64,000 nucleotides of DNA, from positions 22,576,385-22,640,384 of the forward strand of contig CM064632.1 of assembly GCA_032717465.1 (NCBI GenBank), given 5' to 3'. Both the position numbers and the translations under genes were made by a program. Below, piece after piece: positions 12,970-23,712 of this stretch. How positions within the stretch are numbered: position 1 is the first letter of the stretch; every line of letters starts with the position of its first letter. The notes beneath the pieces are model-generated. The model saw nothing but the letters and a program-made list of their open reading frames with translations, ran no database searches and was not told the origin of the DNA. The DNA comes from Coenobita brevimanus (taxonomy: Eukaryota > Arthropoda > Malacostraca > Decapoda > Coenobitidae).

Positions 12970-13635
12970 CCTCCACCATCCCCCGACACCCCCTCCCTAC
13001 CCCCCGCCCCTCTATTCTCTTAGTCAGGCCTGTTTCTCTGCCATACATGCCTTTGTGTATGGTCAGATTCCTGGCCATTGACTCCTGGCCGACCCTTCGC
13101 ACTTCACTTAACGTTGATATTCGCTGGTGTATATCGTAACGCGTCTCTCTCTCTCTCTCTCTCTCTCTGATTATCTTGATGGTATTCGTCCAGAACTTAA
13201 GTCTCGGCTCTTGTCTTCTCTCACACCAATCCTGTCCTCCTCCCTCCTACCTCCTTATTAACTTCCCTGCCTACTACACTCTTCGCTTTCCTCCTCCTCC
13301 TCCCAACACAATTTTGTCCTCCGTCACAACGCCAGCAATGAGCTCGAATATGTGGGTCTTACGCTGCCAATTTAACTTCTCGAAGTTTTAATATCCTGGA
13401 CCAGCCAATTTCTCTTGTATGAAACTGTCCTATGGCCTTATTTCCCTCTCTCTCTCTCTCTGATAATGGTTGTACCGGATCAGTATATCTTCTATATTTC
13501 CTGTTTTTACGGCCGGCTCCTTTGTGGCACCGGAGCTGAAAATGACGTTCAGTTTTAGGCACAAAGCATGAATGTCACTACTCAGTTAAGTTAGTCAAGT
13601 ACATAACACGGTAATTCTTGTTCCGGGGGTGTTAT
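12970..13635. other. No gene; short CT runs
   Basis: C/T-rich sequence with (CT)n at about 13146-13168 and 13446-13462. No supported gene. Confidence 0.5.
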
Positions 13636-15095
13636 GGGGGGGAGGACGGAAGGAAGTGGAAAGGAGAGAGGGAGGAAGGAATGGATGAAAGGATGAAAAA
13701 GAAGGAAGGGAAAAAAGGGAAGAAGATCGGAAGGGGGAGAAGGGGTTGAAGGAAGGGAGAGGGATGGGGCAAGCAGAGGATACTGAGAGAGAGAGAGAGA
13801 GAGAGAGAGAAGGACGGTAGGAGGGATGTAAATGAGAGGGTGAAGTGAAAGGGAGGAAAACGGATGGGGGATAAAAGGGGGAGGGGGAAAGTAAAGTATG
13901 TACTAGCATGAGAGGAAGGGGCAAAGGGTAAGGGATGGGAGAGGAGGAAAAAGGAACGAAGGAAGGGAAGGGGCTAGACGAAGGGTGGGGATGGAAGTGG
14001 AGGGATGACACTGCAAGGTAAGGGGGAGAGGGAAGGGGGGAGTAAAAAGGAATGGAGGAAGAAATGGTGATTTATGGACAGGGAAGAGGAGAGAAGGAAG
14101 GTTGGGAAAAGAAGGTGGGAAGGGGGAAGAGGGAGAAGAAACTGAGGGAGAGGGTAAAGGGAGAAATGGAGAAATGAATTCCCCGAGCTAGGCATCAAAG
14201 GCCATATAGCCCCGCTAGGTTACAGGAGGTAGCTACTCCTCCCGGCAACGGTAACCCCGGGCGAGGCTCGAACTTGCGACCCCCCGGCCACGAGCTCGAT
14301 GCTCTACCACTGAGCTATCGCACCCCCGGAAAAGGGAGAAGAAACCACGGGAAGGGGAAGGGAGAGAAGAAAACAAGGGAGGGGGAGAGGAAGTGAGGTT
14401 ACCTGAGAGAGGTGAGAAAGGAAGAAGAAAAGAAGCAATAGTATAAGATCGAGGTAAGGACCAAGAGAAACGCAATGGAAGGAAAGGGAGGTATGGGGAG
14501 AGGGGATGAACAAAGGGAGGGGAAGAGTAAGGGAAGCATAACGATAGGATGGGGAAGACTCTGATGTGTAGGAAGAAAGGAAATGGGAAGGAAGGAGGGA
14601 TGGGAGAGGGGAAGGAAGAGGGTATGAGAGAGGGGAAGGAAGAGGATATGGGAGAGGGGAAAGGAATGGATAAGAGGAGGGGAGGAGTAAGGGAAGGGGA
14701 GGGGTGAGGGGAGAATATCGATACGTTGGGGAGGAAACTGATGTGCAGGGGGGGGAAGGGCATGGGAAGGGAGGGAGGGGGAGGAAAAGGTTATGGGAGA
14801 GGGAAAGGATATGGATTAAGGAAGAGAATGATAAGAGGAAAAGGAAGATGCGCAGGGGAAAAGGAAAGGATAAGAGGAGGGAAAAAAAAAACTTATGGAG
14901 GGGAATCGGGAGGGAAGAGGGACGAAAGTGTGAGAGAGGTGGATGAGAAGGGTAAAGGTATGAAAAAGGGAAAAGAATGCTTAGGAAGGAAGGATGCTGT
15001 GTTGGGGAAAATAAAGTGTAGGAAGAAGGAAGGGGATGGGGAGGAGGTGTGGGATGAATTAGGCAGAAAGGAGATGAATGGGGGAGTTAGAGACA
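13636..15095. repeat. Polypurine tract, 1.46 kb
   Basis: The plus strand is dominated by ggga/gaag words for nearly 1.5 kb, with (GA)n at 13785-13810. It is interrupted at about 14176-14330 by a normal-composition tRNA-like segment. Near-repeats such as gatgggagaggggaaggaaga recur at 14600-14660. Open frames on both strands are low complexity. Confidence 0.85.
14254..14330 (-). mobile_element. tRNA-like relic (SINE head or tRNA pseudogene)
   Basis: On the minus strand an A-box-like word (tagctcagtggtagagc, 14301-14317) is followed by a B-box-like word (agttcgagcc) inside a T arm at 14261-14277 with four of five stem pairs. The D stem gctc/gagc pairs. The acceptor ends (about ccggggg and cccgggg) do not pair properly and the anticodon stem is poor, so this is not a sound tRNA gene. 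About 80 bp of ordinary sequence continues beyond the 3' side (to 14176), which suggests a SINE body. It is a different sequence from the SINE at 23163. Confidence 0.55.
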
Positions 15096-15103
15096 CTGGG
15101 GAC

Positions 15104-16081
15104 TGTCACGGGGTTTTTAAAATAAATGCAAATATTAAATGATAATGTTCAATGATATTGAAGAGCAGGGACAATGATTGTCTTGCTAAATCAAGCAATG
15201 ATTACTTTATACCGGTTTGCTTCGCCGATTTTCTCAGAACGAGACTTTATAAACTTTCTCAACAGTACAATGCAGAGACTAATTACTCACAAATGCTGAT
15301 TATTAGTACTGTTAGCCTCTGGAGAAAGTGACTTCACCCCTGACAATAAATAACTAATACTATTAATGATATCAGGTTCTTGCTGATGCTTAACTCCTAG
15401 AAGGCACAACGGATTTTAAGCTTAATACAACAAGGCTGGCCTAAGTACCAGTTATGAATGGCAAAACGTTTATGCAAGCTAGGAGCTATAAGGGAAATAA
15501 GCTTAATTGTGGAGAAATGAAACACGAGTTTACATTACAAAGCTCAAGAAAAAGAACTGTTAAATTTATTGATTACAAAGAAATAAATTTAACGTTACAT
15601 TTCAAATGAATTCAAATAAAGAGATCGTACTCACTCACTCACTCACTCAAAACCTAAATTCTTACGCCTAGGAAAATACGAAAAGGAAATACTGGTCAAT
15701 GAATGTAGTGTATCACCAAGAAGGGTGGGAGCCTGGAGAACTGTAGTCTAGTGGAGTCTGGGTGCTAGCTGACCTCTCACTCTCTCACTGCTGGAGCACA
15801 GAACCTCACTCCGTCACGACAGACACTTGACTGCCTAACTCGTGGGAAAGAAAGGAGCGCTATGGCCGCATTTTTTTAACGGCTAGAGTGAGCGAAACGC
15901 GTCCAAAAAAATCGCTCAGTGGAAGCGCTAATGTCTCACACAAAGACGATCACTTATGACAATGAAAAATTGATTTGAAAAGACTCCTGACTGAATGAGC
16001 GGTTAACTGAACAATAAACTGGGATTCCCCTAGAGTTCGCGGTTTCCCACAAAAGCCAATGTCACTAGCCGACTCGTGACA
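15104..16081 (-). mobile_element. Putative solo LTR breaking a gypsy RT
   Basis: This 978-bp block starts tgtcacg and ends cgtgaca on the plus strand, so on either strand it begins TG and ends CA, as LTRs do. Its right edge coincides exactly with the point where the minus-strand reverse transcriptase homology of the neighbouring element stops. The left edge meets the polypurine tract. I see no matching 5-bp target duplication (gggac versus ccact), and the block is not clearly similar to the LTR at 21036-21769. It may be the LTR of another element joined by recombination rather than a clean solo insertion. Confidence 0.45.
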
Positions 16082-18737
16082 CCACTATGACCGGGGAGCA
16101 CCACTGACTTTGACAGGACTTGATAAACCCCTGCTGCAACATGTAGTTCAGCTCCTCTCGAATGATGGTCTGCTTCTGAGGACTAGCCCGGTAGGGGGAT
16201 TGCTTTACAGGGCTGGCATCTCCAACGTCCACATCGTGCTGTGCCACTTCCATCCATCCTGGGGTGTCCTATAAGACATTAGGGAACTTCCTGAGAAGGG
16301 CAACAAGCTCAGCACACCGCTCTGCAGTCAAGTAGGAGAGTTAATCAGTCAGTGTACTCCAAGCTTCCTGGTTTTCTCTCCAACTGGTCATTTGGTCCAA
16401 AGTCAAAGGGCAGCTCTCGTCTTCTGCCAACTCGACAGCCGACACCACGCATGCAGCACTAGGGGAGTCCGCAAACTCAACAGCCGACACCACGCATGCA
16501 GCACTAGGGGAGTCCGCAAACTCGACAGCCGACACCACGCATGCAGCACCAGGGGGATCCACGTCTCGCCTGTGGTGCTCCTTCAACATATTTATATGGC
16601 ACAATCTTCGTTCCTTCCTCCGGTCTGGGGTTAAAATGACATAATTTACTTCACCTACCCTCTTTTCCATTAGATAAGGGCCTGCAAAACTTGCCTGCAG
16701 AGGCTGACCATGAATGGGAAGCAAGACAAGAACTTGATTACCTGGGTGAAACACTCAGTGCCTAACTTTCTTAGAGTGGTCATACCACCTCTTCATCTTC
16801 TCCTGAGAGGACTCCAAGTGTGCCCTGGCTACTTCTATACTATATGCCAGTCTTTTTTTAAATTTTGACACATAGTCTAGCAAGTTAATTTGGTCATCAT
16901 CCTTGACCCATTGTTCTTTAAGGAGTTTAAGAAGACCTCTTACTTCATGGCCAAAGATTAACTGAAATGGGGAGTGGCCCAAGGACTCACTCGGTGCCTC
17001 TCTGGTTGCAAAAAGTAGGAAAGGCAAACACTTGTCCCATTCCTTTTCATCAACACATAGTTTTCTGAGCATACTCTTCAAAGTTTGGTGATACCTCTCT
17101 AATGCAACTTGACTCTGAGGATGATATGCTGAGGAAGTGATCTGTGAGATTTCTAACCCCTTAAGGGTTTGTCTGAACAGTTTGGAATTAAAATTACTCC
17201 CTTGATCCGACTGCACCTCCTTAGGGAGACCAAAAAGGATAAAAAAGGTTAGCATCTCCTTTACAGCCAAATTAGCTGAAATATTTCTCAAGGGAATGGC
17301 TTCAGGATATCTAGTGGCCATGTCTAACATTGTGAGGATGTACTGGTGGCCTGAAGAGGTCTTAGGCAAAGGGCCAACAATGTCCACAAGGACTCTAGTG
17401 AATGGAGCCTCAAACACAGGTAGAGGAATCAAAGGAGCCACAGGGATGGGCTTATTGCTCTTACCGACTAGCTGACAGGTGTGACATGACTTACAGAACC
17501 GGGAGACATCTCCATGGATTCCAGGCCAGTAAAAATGCTGCCAGATGTGGGAGAGAGTCTTCCTCACCCCTAAGTGACCTGCTAAAGAAGAGTCATGAGC
17601 AATGGACATAATTTTTTGCCTATAGGGTCTTGGAACCACCACCTGATGTACAGTCTCCCACTCGTTATCATGAGCAACACTAGGAGGTCTCCATCTTCTC
17701 ATTAACATGTTATTTGGTCTTAAATAATAGCACTCAGTCATTTCAGACTCACATTCATTTTCCTTAACTGCTGAGTCAATTAAAGTGGCAATCTCTGGAT
17801 CAGATCTTTGCATATCAGCTAACTTTGCACTTGCACCAGTCTGGGGAGAATCATCAACCTCTGAGTCATTTAACTGGGCAAAAAAGGTATCACCAAGCCC
17901 AATATCATCATTGGCATTGCCAGTGCCATTACTGTCAACATTCTCATGGCTGGCTTTTGCTGTCATAGCTCTAGTTATCGCACATGCAGAAAACAATTTA
18001 GGACATGTATCCTCCAACTCTTTAGTCCTATCCTCACTCAGGGGAGTTTTTGACACGCAGGGAACAGCACTCACCTGTCCTCCCGCCAGGTCATTACCCA
18101 AAAGGAAAGTGACCCCTTGTACAGAAAGCTGGTCAACAACACCCACACGCACTGAACCAGTAACTAACTCTGACTGGAGCTTCACCTCAACTAAGGGAAC
18201 AGATACAAACTCAGCTATACCCTGTAGCAAGACACATTCATTAGGGTTAGCTACATCAACAATCCCCTTCAACATTAGTGACTGTGAAGCTCCTGTGTCT
18301 CTAAGTATAGTGACTTCCTTACCACCTTTTCCATCAACTGAAACTAACCCCTTAGAAATAAAGTTAGCAAATAAATGACCTGGGAAGGAGTCACTTTGAG
18401 TACTGCTTGGGGGAGGACACTCTGATGGAGCCTTATCACCACTCTCACCTGAACCTGACGGCTGCACTGCCCCAGTCTTACTAGTGTCTAACAATGGCTC
18501 TACAGGAGTCTGTCTATCCACCACTAACGACTCCACTCTGGCCTTATCAACAATATGCACCTGCTGGGGTTGTGTCTGACTACCGCTAACAGTATCTGTG
18601 GGTGGCTGCTCTCTGTTGGTGTCAAAAGATCCCCAAGAGTTTATCAAAGAAATTGGTTTTACCGAGTGACTTTTCCCTCGTTTTTTCCAGCACCAATCCT
18701 CCAAGTGCCCCGTTTTCTGGCAATACTGGCAAAACCT
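16082..18737 (-). pseudogene. pol: Gypsy pol 1: protease, integrase, RT start
   Basis: One long minus-strand frame runs from about 18780 to 16755 and includes the knuckle codons. The protease active-site triplet Asp-Thr-Gly is at 18291-18299. The integrase HHCC zinc-binding site follows (HDSSLAGH, then CKSCHTC, around 17600-17470). Next comes the DDE core: VDIVGPL near 17380, SDQGSN near 17200, and Glu in LERYHQTLKS near 17090. After a break near 16755 the GPY/F-type module continues (FAGPY, near 16680). A linker with three 15-residue repeats leads to the RT N-terminus (VGDASPVKQSPYRASPQ, QSQWCSP), which stops at 16082. An in-frame TAG lies near 16270. The YxDD catalytic box and RNase H are missing, so it cannot encode a working enzyme set. 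Confidence 0.85.
16431..16555 (-). repeat. 45-bp in-frame tandem repeat in pol linker
   Basis: Three copies, starting at 16431, 16476 and 16521, translate on the minus strand as a 15-residue repeat around AACVVSAVEFADSPS. It lies between the integrase GPY/F module and RT. Copies differ by a few substitutions. The corresponding linker of the second gypsy element (about 60870-60960) lacks it. Confidence 0.85.
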
Positions 18738-20936
18738 GACACTTTTTCTTGACCCTCTGGCAACACTGTCCTCACTTACTTTTGTAGAACTAACATGCTC
18801 TGGGGTTGCAGTTTCCCACTAGTGTCACTTGACATTAACATGCCTTTACCAGAAAAAGGGTTCACAAAAAATGGTTGGTTCACTCTCCTACCCTTAACAA
18901 ATAACTGAGGCTTACGTTCATGCTTATGAATAATACTGTAGTTATCTGCTACAACAACAGCCTCAGCTAGGGTATCGAAATCTTTTTCCACTAGGTATGT
19001 AGCCACATCCCTATCTATCTTACCAGTGAAGTTCTCCAAGATCATTTATTCTTTAAGTTTACAGAAATCATCAACTTTCTTAGAATGCAACCATTGATCA
19101 AACAAGTCTGTGAGTACTCTAGCATATTCCACATGAGTCTGATCTTTCTGTTTAACCCTTAATGTGCGGCCATGAAGAGTCGCCCCCCCCCCCCCGGGTG
19201 GCGGGGTTGTATTGCGGTCTGAGTACCTGTAGGAAAATATTACCCAAAAATCAGAAATTAACCCTAGAACATTATACTTGGTATGGCAGATAGTACTTAC
19301 ATTCAGCTTTCTCCAGAGACAGGTGTTGAGCCTTCGTGGACTACCCAAGGACTTGTGGAGACTTGCAAAGTTGGGTAACCAAATCTTCACTTTCACACCT
19401 CCAGCAACCCGGTTTCCCCTCTACCACAGCCTCATTCTGTCACAGTAAACTTTATACTACAACGTACAGGTAGTTTGGAATCCGTATTTGTACAATAAGC
19501 ACTGAAAATAAGGGTAAAATCAACGGAGCGTTCGGCCAACATGCAGCGCGGCGGCAGTCTTCCCATCACTCAACAAACATTTCCATTTTCACAGCTAAAA
19601 ACATGTATACTACATTATTTTCAATCATATTACTTCCCAAAAGATCACCGCGATGCGCTTTTTATTCTGCCTTACGCCCGTCACTTTATTCTCATTCCTG
19701 TCGGCCGCTCGCACTGACTCGGAAGAGCTAGAACTCGCCATAATGTCACTTTGAAAGCCTGCGGTAAACTGACGCTAAACAGGGGCAAACCGTGCGAAAA
19801 AAAGCTAGTGTTACAACTGGGGAAACAAGCATTTCCTATTACCATAAACTGCTTGTGAGAGGAGAGCACAGATTTACAGTTCTGAGCAGTCAGAGCGCTG
19901 CCATGTATCACAGCCAGCCTGGCCGGGCCGTGGAGGGGGGGAAGGGGGGAAAAACGCGATACTTGGCAACAACGGAGGTCAGTAGTACAAAGGTAAAGTA
20001 TGCTAATTGTAGCTAAAGGGTGGTGGTACTGATAGACAATACCAGCTGGAACATCCTTGCCTGCGTTTATTCAAAATTAACTCGAATCGCAAATGCGACG
20101 CTCCGCCGTTATGTTCTTTTTGGCGAGTGTCGCAAACGCGACGATCCGCGTTTAAGGGGTTAAAGGTGGATCTAAATTTAAGCCTATATGCCTCTGGCAC
20201 GAGTTCATATGCTTTGAGAATGGCATCTTTTAAACAATCATAGTTAGCACTTTGATCAACAGATAGAGAAATATAAGCCTCTTGAGCCCTTCCTTTCAAA
20301 ACACTCTGCAGCAGTACTGTCCAAGAGTCTTTTGGCCACGAGAGACGACCTGCTACCTTTTCAAACATATGGAAATACTTGGTAACATCTTGCTCATTAA
20401 AGGGAGGTGCTAGCTTAATGTTCCTAGCAACATCAAAAGACTCCTCCGCAGATGAACCACCAGCTCTAGGTAAACTATCAGGGTGCTTAAGTCTGAATTC
20501 GTGATCCATTTCCTTTTGTCTCATTTGAGCCTGTAATTCTATTTCCCTCATTTTGGCATTCCATTCTTGTTCTCTCATTTTTGCTTGCACTTCTAGTTCC
20601 CTCAACTTAATTCTGGCTAACTCAAGTTGCACTTCGTCACCAGTATCATGAGCAAAAAAAATCACTAGGGCCAGGTATCTCCGATGCCAAAAGCTCAGGG
20701 TCAACACCTTGTGCAGTATCAAATGGCTCAGAACTAGTTACAGAAGACTCACTTTGCTCAAACATAGTGTCCAATATTAAATCAAGTAACTTAGTCTTAG
20801 TGACTGAGGCATGAAATCTCAACTGTAAGGCCTGGGCAAGCAATATGAGCTCGTGTTTTGTGAGTGTTTTCACTCTGGTTGGGGATGGCTTAGAATCCAA
20901 AAATGCTTTTACATCACTATCACTCATTAGGGCCAT
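18690..20936 (-). pseudogene. gag: Gypsy gag 1, split by a transposon
   Basis: Gag starts with the Met at 20936. An N-terminal helical segment (LTKHELILLAQALQL) resembles a SAP-like DNA-binding fold, which is an inference. After a frameshift near 20665 comes a charged helical region with repeated KMRE/QMRQ words that looks like a coiled coil. The capsid-like part (KYFHMFEKVAGRLSWPKDSW, AYELVPEAYRLKFRS) is then interrupted at 20160 by the piggyBac-like element and resumes at 19155 (HVEYARVLTDLFDQWLHS). The segment ELVPEAYR...FDQWL...MILENF resembles the vertebrate SCAN domain, which is thought to derive from Gmr1-type gag. After another frameshift near 18780 a CX2CX4HX4C knuckle lies at 18690-18731. 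Confidence 0.82.
19156..20159. mobile_element. piggyBac-like non-autonomous element
   Basis: This 1,004-bp insertion is bounded by TTAA on both sides (19152-19155 and 20160-20163), the hallmark target duplication of piggyBac elements. The ends are imperfect inverted repeats: cccttaatgtgcgg on the left and, inverted from the right, ccccttaaacgcgg. Further inward both sides carry gtcgc words. Removing the element plus one TTAA makes gag collinear with the homologous gag at 58.4 kb, which confirms the boundaries independently. It contains a C run at 19183-19196 and no transposase-like open frame, so it is non-autonomous. Confidence 0.88.
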
Positions 20937-21022
20937 GATTACTGATTACAGTTAACTGGGTAAGAGTAAGCACTGTGTATGTGGCCAAGGTTGCCAATAT
21001 TATGTCACAGAGCTATCCTGGC

Positions 21023-21035
21023 GAGGTCGCCAAAT
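21023..21035 (-). other. Primer-binding site of gypsy element 1
   Basis: On the minus strand, directly after the LTR end (..ccataaca), the sequence is atttggcgacctc. The same 13 bases occur at the corresponding place in the second element (57651-57663). The priming tRNA was not identified. Confidence 0.6.
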
Positions 21036-21769
21036 TGTTATGGGGGTGTATATTACTGTGCAGTCTTAACCCTAATTAAGCACCAAAAGGGACAAGATAA
21101 AGTTTAAGAAAACTAACTTAACTTTACTGTACACCATAACATACACAACCAAAGAAGAAACCAGGGTTCGTTTTACAAAAGAGAGGATTCATATAGGCCT
21201 CAGGATACAAAATATAAAACAAGTTATTTCTTACGAGTACCTAACCAGAATACACTCTGTGGAAGCTAAGTACTCACAAAGCTCGAGGAAAAGTGGAAAC
21301 TTCGAAGGTTAAATCCAGATATAAATCACACACACTAGTGTAAATGGAGGAGTGAACCAAAAATGGGAAATTGTACACAAACAGTGTGTTTTGTAATCAA
21401 AGTCACGTACTGAGTAGTGTTGGGGAAAAGTGCAACACAATGTGACAATAGTGTAATGTGACAGTAAATGTGTACAAATGACAAAATGTGTACAGGGGTG
21501 TGTGTACAAAATGAGATAAAAATCTGTCTCCTCACACTTTCCTGGAGCTTATAAAGGTTACTTACTCCGTCTTTCTCAGCTAATTAGCCACTAGGCTGAC
21601 TTAAAAATAATCTCTGCCCATACAGAAACAATAGAACCACCTGCTACCAATGAGGGCCTCATACACTTCAGACAGAACCAATTGCGTGCCCTCAAGAACG
21701 TGACGAAAGAGCCATTTAGGCTTCTAATTGGCAAACATCCCTACTTTGCTCTTCCCTCATTATGTCACA
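21036..21769 (-). repeat. 5' LTR of gypsy element 1
   Basis: Inferred from its position next to the primer-binding site and its ends on the minus strand (tgtgacataatg ... ccccataaca, TG/CA). Its length of 734 bp is close to the 703-708 bp LTRs of the second element. The partner LTR is gone, so the outer edge rests on the TG alone. Confidence 0.55.
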
Positions 21770-21991
21770 CCCACAGTTCAAGGACAAAAGGAACTTTCTG
21801 GTAAATTGTGAGAAAAACATCTGGTGTCTTATCAGTTGAGAAGGCAAAAGTGACCCCTTGGTTTACCCTTACAGGCAGCAAAACTGATAAGTGAAAAGAT
21901 TTAATGTTTTCTTAATGGCTCGCTTCTCTCTCCTTTCATTATCATCCTGTTTCTATTTCACCCATTCGCTATTGGGGTAACTACGCCAGTG

Positions 21992-22069
<78 letters not shown>

Positions 22070-22863
22070 TAAATCACAAATCCTGCTAAGCAACGAGAAA
22101 TTAACAGAAGCGTGTCACATGAAATTTGTAGGTAGGCCGTAAAACAACAAATAGCTATCAGGCCGAGGTCTGACCGAAAAAATTCAGCTTTTGTATGCAA
22201 ACTCTTGGTCTTCAAAGGACAGCCCTTGCCTGATACACGATAAATATCAGAGAAATTGGGACAACATTGGATCTGTGAAAAGGTCGACCCGGCGTTGAAA
22301 AAAAAAATAATAATCTGGAGGATTTCAACGCTAAGATGAAACGGCTTTTTTTTTTTTTTTTTTAACTCTTTCAGTCCTACGATGTATTTTTGGCTTTACT
22401 TTTTACAAATGGACGGTTCCATACACCTAGATTTTTCGAATTATTCAGGATAAACAAAACCTTTAATATTCCCTTTATGAGTAAGGTGTTCTGCAAATAA
22501 TAACACATTAACAGAGAAAAGAAATGCCATCTGAGTGAAACTATCCTTTTTATAACTGAACATTGGAACACAGTACTGGATATTAAAAAGTTTCACCTCC
22601 CTCACTGCTGACAACGATATGCATAGCAGATTACTGGTATGACTGGTGTTAATACCGATACCATCAATCCAGCCAAGCCTCCTAACTCCACGGGAATGTG
22701 GCCCCTAACCAATGTGTGTAAGAAAGGATTGAAAAGTATTTGTCTCTTGTCTTGCCTACCTGCCTACACGGATAGTGTGTCAGGTTACCAACATGGCACT
22801 GCTGCAGGCAGTTTGGTTAGCAAAGGACAGGCTGAAAAAATCCCCCAAATTGCTGGCAGCATT
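21770..22863. other. No gene; long (AT)n
   Basis: Contains an (AT)n run at 21994-22067 (about 37 units) and T/A homopolymers near 22299 and 22347-22364. No domain or RNA gene recognised. Confidence 0.5.
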
Positions 22864-22990
22864 TAACCCCTTCACTCCGATGACGTGCTTTCTAGTTAAT
22901 TCTTGCTATTCTCAGACGATTTACTTCAAACTGACAGACTTTTGACATCGCTTTCATTAACCTCTTCACCATTTGGGAACTTTTTCCATG
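22864..22990. repeat. Dispersed family C copy
   Basis: Starts ttaaccccttcactccgatg and contains gttaattcttgct and cagacgattta, then ttaacctcttcaccatttgg. Such words recur across the window, for example near 32880, 38754, 43960 and 49120. Confidence 0.5.
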
Positions 22991-23008
22991 CCGAATATAA
23001 TGATCTGG

Positions 23009-23009
<1 letters not shown>

Positions 23010-23068
<59 letters not shown>

Positions 23069-23087
23069 TCATCATCATCATCATCAG
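23010..23087. repeat. (AT)n then (CAT)n microsatellite
   Basis: About 28 AT units followed by about 7 CAT units. Confidence 0.97.
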
Positions 23088-23162
23088 CCGTTTGAGTATC
23101 CACTGTAGGACCGGCCTATCCTGACCGAAGTCGGGACGATACAGCCAACGTATCTCTACCAG

Positions 23163-23395
23163 GGGGGAGGCGGTGGCTCAATCGGTAGAGAGTTGGCCTG
23201 CAGTCCTGACGGACCCAGGTTCAAATCTCGCTGAGGCAGGGAACAGTTTAAGGATTTGAATTTCATAAAATCAGACTTTACTGATCTACCAGAAGACCCG
23301 CCAACATGTCGTAAAAATACCCCCGCTAATACCAATACACCAGTCCTGTATGAGACGGCCCTAGCATGTATTCAGTATGATAGTCGTAACTGATC
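23163..23395 (+). mobile_element. tRNA-derived SINE, copy 1 (3'-truncated)
   Basis: The head reads as a tRNA: ggggaggcgg, A box tggctcaatcggtagag, and B box ggttcaaatct at 23218-23228. The body continues with gaggcagggaacagttta, gatctaccagaagacccg and agcatgtattcagtatga. Two further copies are at 39723-40060 (minus) and 47581-47915 (plus). Relative to those, this copy loses homology after about 23390 and has no A-tail. RNA polymerase III promoter boxes are visible; no protein is encoded. Confidence 0.85.
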
Positions 23396-23614
23396 CGGAT
23401 AAATGGGCGACGGAGGAGAGGAGGCTGACAGAAAGGACTGGGGCAGCAGGAGACAGAATGGGGTGGGCTGAAGCAAACGGAAAGGAACAGACAGGCAGTA
23501 GCCATGGATATCTGGATGAAGAAAAAGGAAGAATGAAGAAAAAAGAATAATAACAAGAATAAGAATAATAATAAGAATAGGAATAAGAAAAGGAACAGAA
23601 ATTGGCATACGAAG

Positions 23615-23712
23615 GAGATGGAGGAGAAAAAAAATAATAATGATGATGATGATGATGATGATGATGATCATAATAACAATAATAATAATAATAATATTAA
23701 TAATAATAATAA
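23615..23712. repeat. (GAT)n/(AAT)n microsatellite
   Basis: GAT units at about 23640-23667 flanked by AAT and AAC units. Confidence 0.93.

Larger units (their letters stand above)
16082..21769 (-). mobile_element. Gmr1-type Ty3/gypsy element 1, 3'-truncated
   Basis: A minus-strand LTR retrotransposon. Read 5' to 3' it has an LTR (21769-21036), a primer-binding site, gag with a SCAN-like capsid and CCHC knuckle, protease, integrase, GPY/F module, and the first part of reverse transcriptase, which is lost at 16082. Integrase upstream of RT is the order known from Gmr1-clade elements; usual Ty3/gypsy elements have RT and RNase H before integrase. Gag is split by a 1-kb piggyBac-like insertion, and there are frameshifts near 20665 and 18780 and a stop near 16270. 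It is a dead copy, related at protein level to the element at 56939-63185 but a different family. Confidence 0.85.

Noticed and set aside
16755..18704. Host aspartyl protease or integrase-like (GIN-type) domesticated gene
   Set aside because: The frame continues into gag upstream and RT downstream, is flanked by LTR and primer-binding site, and carries frame breaks, so it is an ordinary dead retrotransposon.
19681..20016. Small open frames inside the piggyBac-like element as a transposase
   Set aside because: At most 76 residues, no DDD motif or Cys-rich C-terminus seen; the element is too short to be autonomous.
23163..23250. Functional tRNA gene
   Set aside because: A and B boxes are present but the same body and 3' region recur in two other copies, one with an A-tail and target duplication, so it is a SINE.
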